This document shows positions 54,771 through 64,000 of a stretch of DNA of 64,000 bases, piece after piece. Positions within the stretch are counted from its first letter, which is position 1. Each line of letters begins with the position of its first letter. A program made the translations under genes and the position numbers. A model generated the notes under the pieces. It saw only the letters and a list, made by a program, of their open reading frames with translations, was not told the origin of the DNA and ran no database searches. The DNA is from Amblyomma americanum (taxonomy: Eukaryota; Arthropoda; Arachnida; Ixodida; Ixodidae). The stretch is taken from positions 118,349,744 to 118,413,743 of the forward strand of contig NC_135497.1 in the NCBI RefSeq assembly GCF_052857255.1, given 5' to 3'.

Positions 54771-56256
54771 CCTTAACGCATCAGACAGAGACCTAGAGAA
54801 AGACTTTTCCTCAGAAACCCACGAAATATTAGGCGTCCGAAAGCTCGGCAGATCCAACTCGGCGGTGATACTGTTCAGTGGATACAAAGTCCCTTTCTTT
54901 GTTACGTACGGGTGGATCGAGCGCAAATGTTTTCTTTATAGGAAAACTAGACCGTTTTGCGTACTGTGCGGCAGGGAAGGACATAGACCGGACGTCTGCC
55001 CCAGCCCAGCTGAATCAAAATGTGACTCGTGCGGCAAGCTGAAACCCGGGGAAGCTCACGATTGCACCCCAACTTGTGCGGCATGCCAGGGGAATCACCA
55101 CACCTACTCAAGGGAATGCAAAGCAAAGTTTCTGGATCCCATCAATAAGCCTAGGAAACATCAACATTTCGATGATCAGGAAGAGAAACCGACAACCAGT
55201 GGCACCAGCAAGAGCTACGCGTCAGCTGTACGCACCAGCCGAAAAGAGCAGTTTGACACGAAGGAATCCAGAAGAGCGGCCTCCAATTCTACGTCCAGGT
55301 CCAGGTCAAGATCTAAGTCTAGTCAACGTCGCAACTCTTCAGGCCGATCCGGAACGGAAGCGTCAAGACATCATAAAGAGCAGGGGACCACCAGGTCGGT
55401 CTCCTTTGCACCTAAGGCGGATCCACCGGCACAGGAGACGCCACGCACCGGAGAACGCGGACCGTCTTCGGAGAAGCAAGAAGACTCAAGACACATCGTA
55501 AAGGTGGGCTATGCTGGGTTGCCTCCATCCCTCCCCGGAAACGCGATATCTAAGAAGTTTAACTACCTGAAAGCAGAAATTATTCAGCTAAAAATCCAGA
55601 ACGAGGCGTTGCGAGCTGAACTTAAATTGGTCAGGCTGCAGTCACAAACAACTCACGACAAAACACCCGAAGCCCGGCCAAACTCACAGTCAGTTTATGA
55701 GCGCGTCATTGCAGAGCTGAGGGCTGCCAGCGTCAGCAGAGACACCTGTCCAGATCTCACGCTTGTGAAAAACTGCCTGCAGTCCACCTGGTCTAACACT
55801 GGCGAGTCCCTGGGCAGTGATCACTTCAACATCTCCTGCACTGTTCAGGGAGTTAAATGTCGGAAACCATTTGGCAAGGTTAAGATTGTGAACTGGGACA
55901 AGTGGAGAGAGGAACTCGCACGTCTCCCGGACGAAGATATCACAGATATTGAGGCATGGACAGCGCTGCAGATGAAAACTGTCGCCAGGCATTCTGCGAC
56001 AGTGAACACCACGGAGGAAACTCCGGCAGTTGACCCGCACCTGTTACATCTGTGGGAAGCCAGGAGATCTCTGACAAGGAGGTGGAAAAGGCAAAAGTTA
56101 AATCGCAAGCTGAAGACCAAGATTGCAGAACTCACCAAAGAAGCGGATGACTACGCACATAACCTCGCTAACCAAAACTGGCTCAAGCTGTGTGATGAGC
56201 TCAACGGTAGAATGGGCACGGCTAAAGCATGGGGACTCCTCAGATCCCTTATCTAG
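54724..56256 (+). pseudogene. ORF1 C-terminus fused in frame to ORF2 after endonuclease deletion
   Basis: One 510-codon frame. The first half is ORF1: three Cys-rich knuckles (CVLCGREGHRPDVC, CDSCGKLKPGEAHDC, CAACQGNHHTYSREC at about residues 78-138), a Ser/Arg-rich stretch and a coiled coil (YLKAEIIQLKIQNEALRAEL). It then passes at about residue 341 into PDLTLVKN and SLGSDHFNISC, the last block of the apurinic endonuclease domain, and the ORF2 linker. Most of the endonuclease is gone, yet the junction is in frame. It ends at TAG 56254, and ORF2 continues in the same frame beyond that. Confidence 0.75.
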
Positions 56257-56301
56257 CCGAACTCAAACCGGAAAGAGCAAACAGACACGCTCTGTAACGC
56301 C

Positions 56302-57414
56302 TTGCACAGCTATAAAGGGGACAACGAAGCCCTCATTGCAGAACTTACACAGAAATTTCTCGATATGGGATCCTCGTACCCTCTCCCTGCGTACACCGGT
56401 GCACCCAATGAAGAGATGGACCAAGACGTAACGGTTGAGGAACTGAGGGCGGAGCTAGACGTCATGCGTAAGAACACCGCCCCTGGACCGGGTCAGATAA
56501 ACACCAAGATGCTCTTTAATATGGATGACATCTCTTTAAGAAAATTAGTGAAATACTTCAACACGCAGTGCTGGCACAAGGGCCAGATCCCCGACTCCTG
56601 GAAATTGGCTTTAGTGCGATTTATTCCCAAGCCCAATAAGCCATGCGATATTGATAATTTACGACCGATCTCCCTGACGTCGTGTCTGGGTAAACTGTTC
56701 GAGAGGGTCGTGAACGCCCGACTGAAACGACTCCTGAGGAAGACTGATATTCTCCCTGACACGCTGTACGGGTTTAGAGAAAAGCTGTCTACACAGGATA
56801 TTCTCCTCCGTATCAGAGAGGATATTCTGGACAACCCCAGCAGATGTCAGGTCAAGGCCATCCTTGCGCTCGATTTAAAAGGGGCATTTGACAATGTCAG
56901 CCACCAGGGAATACTGGATGAGCTTTACAGCATCAGCTGTGGTGACCGCACATATAATTACGTGAGGGACTTTCTCTCCAATAGAAAAGCGTCAATAAGT
57001 ATTGGTGATCGGACCTCCTCTCCGTTCAATCTAGGTTCCAAGGGCACCCCGCAGGGAGCGGTCTTGTCTCCGCTTCTCTTAAACCTGGCCATGCGTGGGC
57101 TACCAGAGAAGCTAGACCGCATCCAAGGCATTGAGCACGCTATATACGCTGACGACATTACGATCTGGTGTTGCAGCGGTAATGAAGGGGAAATTCAAGG
57201 CCGGATTCAGGAAGCAGCGAATGTCGTGTGCCAGCATGCGGCGAGGCATGGGTTAACGTGCTCTCCCGAGAAATCAGAGTTACTCCTGATCGACCGTGGC
57301 AACAGGCAGAATACGGGGCTTTTGCCGTCCACTCCCTCTGTCGCCATTACGGTCCAGGGTATGAGCATTCCGGTCAAGAAAGAGATCAAGATCCTGGGAG
57401 CCGTCATACCCTGA
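56302..57414 (+). pseudogene. I-clade LINE reverse transcriptase
   Basis: 370 codons. Blocks: NTAPGPGQI, FIPKPNKP and LRPISLTSCLGKLFERVV, LALDLKGAFDNVSH (motif A), GTPQGAVLSPLLLNLAM (motif B) and AIYADDITIW (motif C, YADD at residues 282-285). The active-site residues are intact. It is bounded by in-frame stops at 56254 and 57412, both in the same frame as the rest of ORF2. Confidence 0.85.
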
Positions 57415-57474
57415 GGCAACACTAACACCACTACAATCAGACAGCTCCAAGCCTATTCCGAACAAGTCTCTAGA

Positions 57475-58335
57475 ATGCTACGCCGGGTAATCAAGAAAAG
57501 AAATGGGCTAAGAGAGAAGGAGGCCCTAAGATTAGTTCAGGCTTTCATTCTCTCTAAACTAACATACGCCACCCCGTACTTACGGCTTAGCAAAAAGGAG
57601 AAAGACCAACTAGATGTTATTATTCGAAAGGCAGTTAAGACGGCGCTGGGACTCCCTTTATGCACATCCACTAAGCGCTTACTACAGCTGGGGATCCATA
57701 ACACCATCGACGAACTAATAGAGGCCCACCGTGTAAATCAAATTGTCAGGCTCTCAACATCTAAGCCTGGCAGGAAAATATTACAGAAGCTGAGAATCAG
57801 TCCACCCCGGGAAGTCGCTGACAAGATCGACATGCCCATGCAGATGAGATCACACATCACGACTCACCCCATACCAAAACGCATGGATGAGGAATACAAC
57901 AGAGGACGGAGACTAGCCAGAGCTAGACACCTCTCTAAGCGCTGAGATGGAAACAAGGACACGATCTACGTCGATGCGGCTGGACCCCTTAACGGAGTCG
58001 CGGCATTTGCAGCAGTTTCACCCCGGGGGGATATCATTGCAAGCAGCCTTATCCAAGCGGTGGATACCACATCGGCTGAAGAAGCAGCTATCGCACTAGC
58101 GATATCAAAGAACAGCGAGGCAACGGTTATGTCCGACTCACAAGCAGCGGTACGCAATTACCTCAGAGGCCGCGTTGGCGCTCCGTGTTGGCAAATTTTG
58201 GAAAGGTCTAATCCTTCCAACATCCAGATCTTCTGGACGCCAGGGCACCTCTCAACGACGGGCAATGAGGCGGCCAATACAGCTGCTCGAGCTCTCTCCT
58301 CCGAGCATCTGGCACGCAGCCTCTCTCTGACATAG
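57475..58335 (+). pseudogene. I-clade LINE ORF2 connection and RNase H
   Basis: The same frame continues after TGA 57412 (AFILSKLTYATPYLRL, thumb and connection), passes a TGA at 57943-57945 and enters RNase H: TIYVDAAG (Asp), TSAEEAAIALA (Glu), VMSDSQAAV (Asp), then TGNEAANTAA, where the fourth acidic residue is Asn. RNase H removes the RNA strand during reverse transcription. It ends at TAG 58333; a frameshift near 58332 leads into the last block. Confidence 0.8.
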
Positions 58336-58337
58336 TT

Positions 58338-58721
58338 GACAACCCCTCACCCTTACTAAGCTACGCAGAAATTACGGAGTACTATAAGATCACAAGAAGG
58401 GAATATCCTCTTCCTCACAAAACCCTAAGTAAATATGAAGAGCACATTATCAGGCGACTACAAACTAATACTCTGCCCAATCCTTACCTAATGAGTAAAT
58501 GGTACCCAGAAACCTACAATTCGTCCTGCCCCTCCTGTGGATCAGTTGGCACACTCTTTCACGTGGTTTGGGAATGTCAAGAAAACCCAGACTTGGACAG
58601 CAATCACGATCCGACTCATGAGCGCTGGGAGGCAACCCTTCATAGCCACAGCCTACTCGACCAGAAATTGCTGGTTGAGAGGGGCCGGATTATGATGACG
58701 ACCAATGGGTTCTCGTACTGA
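58338..58721 (+). pseudogene. I-clade LINE ORF2 C-terminal Cys-His domain
   Basis: Frame-shifted continuation with KTLSKYEEHIIRRLQTNTLP, KWYPETYNSSCPSCG and HVVWEC, the C-terminal zinc-knuckle-like block of I and Jockey LINE ORF2 proteins. It ends at TGA 58719-58721, followed by GAATAAATG. Confidence 0.75.
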
Positions 58722-59052
58722 ACCCACCCAGTTTTTGTGCTCTGAATAAATGTTTTTCCTCCTCCTCCTCTGGAAATGACGGCCGAGCGTCAGAGTAACA
58801 GGTATCAGAAGGCGCACAAGACAAATCACAACGCCGTCTGGGGGGAGAGGGGGGGTCAAGATATCGACCATTGCGGTTATGAGGGACGTTTCAGTGTTTG
58901 CAAAGAAGCAGAAACGCATTAGTTCTTTATTGCCTAGCTCGCTATTCGGCATCTTGTTCTCGTATAATTCCCAAAAAAACAGTCAAAAGTTACATGGTGT
59001 ATTGGCTTAAGACGGCGCACATATGGGCGACCTTTCGATAAATTATACTCAC

Positions 59053-59896
59053 CGCTTGCCGCCTGTTTTCGGCTTGACTCGCGTCAAAATCTTCGTCAGA
59101 AAGCTGCAGTAGTGCGGCTCACTTTCCTTGCTCGCCGCCACACAGTTTGGCGAACTGTGGCATGCGCGAAACTCTCTGGCACGGCGATTCATAGTCTTCA
59201 TCAAGTAGGATCTAGGAGCGCAACATTTGTCACGGTCTTCTGTATGCCGTCCTCTTTCCTCGTCCATACGATGGTACACTGTTTCGATAGTGTCAACTTC
59301 GGGAGCTCTGCACTCGTAGCGACCCACTTCTATACGCTTTCCTCTGTTTTGGCTTAAACGAGGACCCATACCTTCCGCAAAGACGGATGCAGGGGCTTTA
59401 GACTGCTCACGATATAGCTCTCTACGCCACCACCCACTCTCGCTTACAAAACGTTCCATGGACTCCAAGATGTCAGGACCAGGATCTCTGCACTCGTGAC
59501 GGCCCACATCTGCACACCATTCCTTGTTCTCGCAGATGCGCCGCTCCGTCCTTTCAATAAGGTCGAACGCCAGGGTTCTGCTCTGGGCGCGGCCAGCTTC
59601 TGTAATCACCCCCCTTTTCTGGCTGATATGGCGGTCAATAGTTTCCTTGCTACACTCGTCCTGATCCACTTGCGCAAGCAGGGGCCTGTTCACACGGGTA
59701 CCATGGTTCATCCTTTCCACAATGTAACCTCCCGGAGCTTCACACTCGCCACGAACCACTTCTGTACGCCGCGCATTCTTCTCGCTGCTAGGATGGTACG
59801 CCGTTTTCTCGAAGCCGGCTTCGGGAGGTCCGCATCCCCAGTCTTCGCCGTCGTGAGAGGGCACGTAGAAATCTCGGGGCTCATCTCTCGCCTTTT
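59053..59896 (-). pseudogene. Kelch copy B, repeat exon (contracted)
   Basis: Open frame homologous to the gene A exon 658-2918 from about 1045 onward: FYVPSHDGEDWGCGPPEAGF, then about seven 30-residue repeats, then FRACHSSPNC and the donor AAGCG/gtgagt. The upstream part of the gene A exon has no match here. The array is about half the size of gene A's. The left limit of the exon is uncertain; a TAG acceptor lies just above 59896. Confidence 0.7.
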
Positions 59897-60174
59897 CTAG
59901 TTTGGGGAAAGCTGCTAGCGCTTAGATGCTTCAAAATTCGGCAAGGTCGCGTAGTTTCCTGCACGAAAATCATAGCTTCCACTAGACCTAAGTGGTGAAA
60001 TACGCTTCATTTTGTCAGATACGTTAATCTTCAACATCTTCCAATAAAGTTCCATGAAACAAGCATTAGCGTTGACTAGATGACTCTAAATATGCATTAT
60101 CTTTAAATGCAGCAAATGTTACTATACAGTAGCTACTTCCGTGCCAAAGCCGAGGGAGCAGATATAAGCCACGC

Positions 60175-60420
60175 TGTGATAGATGGTTCCGGACTTCGAC
60201 TGTCTTCATGTAAAGAGTCTGACGGAATCCCGTCTGGTCGGGATGGTACATGACGAAAGTAGAAGGCGCCGACCAAAAGAAAGGATGGCATGACGTTTCG
60301 GCTCCCCCACGGGAGCCTTGTTCGCAATCTGCCGACGGGGGAGAACAAGGCTCCAGGGGTGGGGGGGGAGCCGAAACGTCATCCCATCCTTTTCTTTTTG
60401 GTCGGCGCCTTCTCCTTTCG
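60175..60420. mobile_element. Penelope-type terminal-repeat remnant forming a long hairpin
   Basis: 60190-60245 is similar to the 5' terminal repeat of the PLE at 45 kb (shared GACGGAATCCCGTCTGG). It is followed by inverted arms 60262-60308 and 60364-60412 (GGCGCCGACCAAAAG and complement, ending ACGTTTCGGCTCCCCC), plus inner arms GGAGCCTTGTTC / GAACAAGGCTCC. It lacks coding sequence, so it is a solo terminal repeat or an internally deleted PLE. Confidence 0.7.
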
Positions 60421-61219
60421 TAATTTCGAATTTATAGGGTTCTCATCTTTGGCAGACCGTCCACATCCGTCGTGCAGCGAAATCTCGGCATACAAAGAAT
60501 TTCGTATTCGCCGAAACGCATCTTTTGTGATCCGGCTCGGACACGCGAAACCTAGAGCCTAATAAGCAGAACGGCAGTTTAAAAAAAAAGCCATCGCGAC
60601 GGGTATGGGAGAATGCAATAAACAGGTAAAAGTTGTAAATATTAATCGCTCGAATGGGAATAAAATCTTAGAAACTCGCTATTCGAAGCGAAGGCCTGAT
60701 GATTTTGCGACTTAAATTAGTACGTATGCATCACTGACAATAAGTGAAAACCGTTTTCTGCTCCTCCCCGTGCTCGGGTTTATTCCAGCAGGATTGCTCC
60801 AAATACGCATCGGCAAAATAACCAATGCCTTGAAACCGTCAGCTGATTCACGCAGACCTGATCATTATCATCAGCACAGGTCTCTCGCAGGGACTGATAT
60901 CTCGACGTGCCTGTTTAAAGTGCGCCCACGTATCAGATGACGAACACCAGTCCCTGTGCGTGGTGCCCGTCCTTAGCACATATCGAATCTCACAATATGG
61001 CACACAGCATGCAGCTTTACTTTGGTACGGCATATGCATTGTGCGGTTCAACATCCCGAAGCCGCGCATGTACGGTCTAGGAAATGGAGTGCATCGGATA
61101 AGTCCTACCACTGTGGTTCCTGAGCGGGCAGCGACGTAGCTAAGCTCTCGGGCGCTCTGGCCTCCATCGACATGCGGCCGCCGCGGCCGGGCTAAGCCTA
61201 GCTAAGCCTTGTAGCTTAC

Positions 61220-61435
61220 CTGGTCCAGATACTGGCAGGCGAAGGTCTTGTAACGCGCCTCTTTTACCCGCCGCCTTCTCACCAAGAACGTGTCAAGGAT
61301 GACGCGCTCCCAGCGGCAGGTTTCTGCCGGTGCCTTGCCACAGCAAGATGAGCTGGCACGCCTTCGAAGCGGAGGCGGGATTCCTGGCTGCTCGCGGATG
61401 CGCGTGACCGCCCTCCTCTTCAGAGTCGATGGATA
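61220..61435 (-). CDS. Candidate exon, unknown protein, phase 0 to 0
   Basis: 216-nt open segment on the minus strand between acceptor tgcacgcggcag and donor GACCAG/gtaagc. Encodes YPSTLKRRAVTRIREQPG, a Cys/Ser-rich stretch and WERVILDTFLVRRRRVKEAR, whose spacing of hydrophobic and basic residues is IQ-like. It lies upstream of Kelch copy B and has the same phases as the gene A IQ exon at 236, so it may be a 5' exon of copy B whose partner in gene A lies outside the window. No family is recognised. Confidence 0.45.
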
Positions 61436-62934
61436 CTGCCGCGTGCAGGAATTTTTTTCCCTGCTACTGAAACTGCCAATGTTTTCGATCGCTCTATAGT
61501 GTGTAATTAGTCGAACGTAAACATTGATATCACGCGAGAAAAGAGCTGTGAATGATGCGAAGCGTAAAAGTGAATATTTTGATCCTATGATGATAATTAT
61601 TATTTTGGTTGCCCAATGAGATTCTAGGCGCACCCAGTGAATGCCTGGGATCGCGAGCAAATGCGCACTAGCATTTAATGTGTGGTTCCGCGCAGGATGC
61701 GTGATCTGTAAAAAGCTAGAATCCACCAAAAAGAAAAGGAATGGAAGATCTTTTCGCCGCTGACCGGGTTTCGTCGTGCAGGACTTCCTGGAATTCATAT
61801 AAAGAAAACACGCAGCATGAGAGACAGGGACGGAGTGAGTCGCCACGACAGCACACCAACTTCCCCAGCTGTTTCAGTTTGCGTTGAAATTTATGCTTGG
61901 GCTTCAGTACGAGACAAATCATGAAGGGCAATGAGGCGCTTCATCCCGTCGTTCCTGCTTTGTCTCGTCCTCGCACCTTTTAATCAAAGGGTTCGCGTAA
62001 GCTCGATGCTTCAGGAACTTGTGTGGACTCAGGATCGAATACCATGCACGAGAGATGAAGGCGTCGATAACCAACAGAAATAATGTGCTTGATCGGCGGT
62101 GATGCCAGGCTTTGCACAGGCTTCGTAAGAAAGCGATGCCGAGATGCCAACGGCTAAGGAATGCGCGGAGTGTGCACTAGGCATCATCGTTGGCTGTTAG
62201 CTAGAGTGAAGTCAACCAGAGGCCACTCGACAGTCAGAGCAAGCCCACTGAAATGCGGGGTCATTGCTGCGGGGTGAAGCTGAACGCGAGAGGGAGCACG
62301 ACTGCGGTCTGAGCTTTGGCTGCCAAGTGGTAAGGACAGTGTGGCAAACATAAGTGAAAACTGTTGTCTGCAGTTCATGTGAAGCTAGGAATGAAGACTA
62401 GGGGCATAATGCAAGTAATGAATCAATGCATTCACTCACATTGTGTATATCGTCAACTGTTACTTCGTCTCGATTTTGGTTACTCCTTGCGTGGCTCTAG
62501 TGTACGCATATATAAAAATCTGTTTTGCTAATAAAAGCGCTTCGGGTGGGTCGGTATGCTCTTGCCTGCTCCTTCAGCCAATTGGCTCACTTGTACGCGA
62601 AGGACTTGAAAACGAGGAAAGCGCAGCAATATAGAGGCACGGTCAAAGGTATCATGAAGATTGCTGTATTTATTATCGTCTATTTCTAGTCGTTTGTTGA
62701 ATCATAATTTCTTATGAACAATCTTTTTTCCAGAAAGAGTGCTTATCAAAGCTGCCTGATGCCACTTCAGGCAAAGGTTGAGCTCGGTACCGAGGCGGTG
62801 CTCTTCCAATGAACTAAATTCAGTCCACTTAAAACGAACCTGACTGTAACGCCAATTGCGTTCGTTGTATAAGTGACTTGCCCTAATACGGCAAAAACAC
62901 AGAACTGAACAAATGTGGCGTTTATTTCTTTATG

Positions 62935-63155
62935 AAGTCCAGTTGAATAACGTTTGTTTCTCGGAGACAGACTCAATCAAGCCGCTTTCTAAGCTATCCG
63001 GCATGGTACGAGAGTGACTGAAGCGTTCGCGGTAACTTTTTACGGTAGTTCGGCACGCTCGTCTTCGTCCTCTACAACGTTGAAAGAATGTAGAGATGAA
63101 GCGACCGCTTCTCATGTGAGCCAGCTGTCTGTGCACTTCCTTGACCCGGCGGCAG
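62935..63155 (-). CDS. Candidate terminal exon, basic protein
   Basis: Minus-strand open frame after the possible acceptor ctccgctttcag, encoding RRVKEVHRQLAHMRSGRF and ISTFFQRCRGRRRAC, then a tail ending LFNWTS and TAA, with AATAAA five bases after the stop. The layout (basic IQ-like helix, stop, immediate AATAAA) recalls the last exon of gene A but the sequence is not clearly homologous. It could be the end of a further gene to the right. Confidence 0.3.
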
Positions 63156-63269
63156 CGCTGAAAGCGGAGTTTCATTTGCGCAGGCGACGCACGCCACATG
63201 CCAGGAGGGCCTCCTCGATTGATTATAGACGTCTCAGATCGCTGTTCATTTTCATTAGAAAATAGCGCG

Positions 63270-64000
63270 AACGAACGAAGGATCGAGAACGATTAAACAC
63301 ACTGACGAGCGCTGACTCGTCACTACATTTTCTACTGAGAAAAAAAACACATTAATAACCGACAATCACATGACCATCGCACATGCCCAGAGTAAAATAT
63401 TAGGACCAAAATATATATATCAATGGCTAAAAATCCCAATTCATCGGTAGAAGCTAGGAGAGCCGAAGCAACCAAAAACACGAAAAAACGAACCATGAAA
63501 ATTTCAAATTCACTAAAACAAATCACGTGTTGTCTAGGAAAGGAATCGTTTTACTGACTAACAATAACGATTGCTGACTAACGCATTCATGCTGTTTCTT
63601 CAGATCATTGTCATTGGTTGATCACCGGCTGTTCGCAGTAGTCTCGCTTTCAATGCTGCCCCTCTGTCGGGCTTACCGCGCTTATGCTTTCAGTTTAGAC
63701 TCTTTGCCCAGCCGGCACACACGCACGCAATCATTGTGGCTTTTAGCCTGTCTGGGAGCGCTCAGTTTCGATGAAGCTCCAAAATTCCGCAGGTATATAG
63801 CTATGATTCTAGTTGACACCACCGTATTTTTTCAAAAGCGCTCAGTGTTTTCGATAAAAATAAATTTCTTGCAAATGTATAACAAATTTCATGCTTCGTA
63901 CTGCGGTGTTAGTAATTCATTCTGTGCCCCTGGAGGCGAGACTGTACCCAAGTAAGGTGTTGATCTACACTATAAGGTTGAAATTGTATATGAGCTGATT
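63270..64000. other. No recognised gene at right edge
   Basis: AT-rich sequence. The frame 63608-63955 has no domain or splice support. The gaps 60420-61219 and 61436-62934 are also without a recognisable feature. Confidence 0.5.

Larger units (their letters stand above)
53901..58768 (+). mobile_element. I-clade LINE inserted in intron 1 of Kelch copy B
   Basis: Flanked by a 10-bp target-site duplication TCTGGAAATG at 53891-53900 and 58769-58778. Order: 5' UTR, ORF1 with CCHC knuckles, then ORF2 with reverse transcriptase, RNase H and a C-terminal Cys-His knuckle, a 3' UTR with GAATAAATG, and a (TCC)n tail. RNase H plus a three-knuckle ORF1 places it in the I group. Most of the endonuclease is missing. 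It lies antisense to copy B. In-frame stops at 56254, 57412 and 57943 and frameshifts near 54719 and 58332 make it inactive. Confidence 0.88.

Overview
The window is eukaryotic, and most likely from a hard tick, probably a metastriate species. The evidence is multi-exon genes with GT-AG introns, AATAAA signals, a tRNA-derived SINE of the Ruka type with a perfect target-site duplication (44.3 kb), RTE, CR1-like and I-clade LINEs, a Penelope-like element and Gypsy remnants. There is no bacterial gene layout, operon, rRNA or CRISPR array. I cannot name the genus from sequence alone.

The main structure is a large, decayed inverted duplication. Going inward from each end there is first a Kelch gene and then a collagen-like gene, both pointing toward the centre. 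On the left arm, Kelch gene A lies at 0.2-13.3 kb (+) and a collagen-like exon at 24.18-24.51 kb (+). On the right arm, Kelch copy B lies at 59.9-48.4 kb (-) and a collagen-like copy at about 33.1-31.3 kb (-). Intron and intergenic sequence match as well as exons. The spacer is about 25.3-30.8 kb and holds a decayed RTE element.

Kelch gene A can be assembled from ten phase-compatible exons totalling 3606 nt, about 1201 codons. Its order is an IQ-like exon, one large exon with about fifteen imperfect 30-residue repeats, exons giving six Kelch Gly-Gly motifs (a likely six-bladed propeller), a possible 23-nt microexon, and a last exon with an IQ-like motif that ends at an AATAAA. Further 5' exons are probably outside the window. 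Copy B keeps five exons of identical or near-identical length but is broken. It has a lost acceptor plus a 2-nt deletion, a donor changed from GT to AT, a destroyed microexon and no terminal IQ exon. Its repeat array has about seven units.

Mobile DNA fills the gaps and accounts for most of the difference between the arms. 13.5-23.4 kb: a SINE fragment, an element with terminal inverted repeats, a LINE fragment, a gag-only LTR element, a 659-bp uninterrupted tetranucleotide array and a Gypsy gag fragment. 27-29 kb: an RTE remnant. 33.5-36.2 kb: a Gypsy gag-protease remnant. 37.8-43.0 kb: an RTE tail, then a CR1-like LINE split by a second RTE. 44.3 kb: the Ruka-like SINE. 45.0-47.5 kb: a Penelope-like element. 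53.9-58.8 kb: an I-clade LINE inserted in intron 1 of copy B. 60.2-60.4 kb: a Penelope-type terminal hairpin. The right edge (60.4-64 kb) holds two possible exons on the minus strand and otherwise nothing I recognise.
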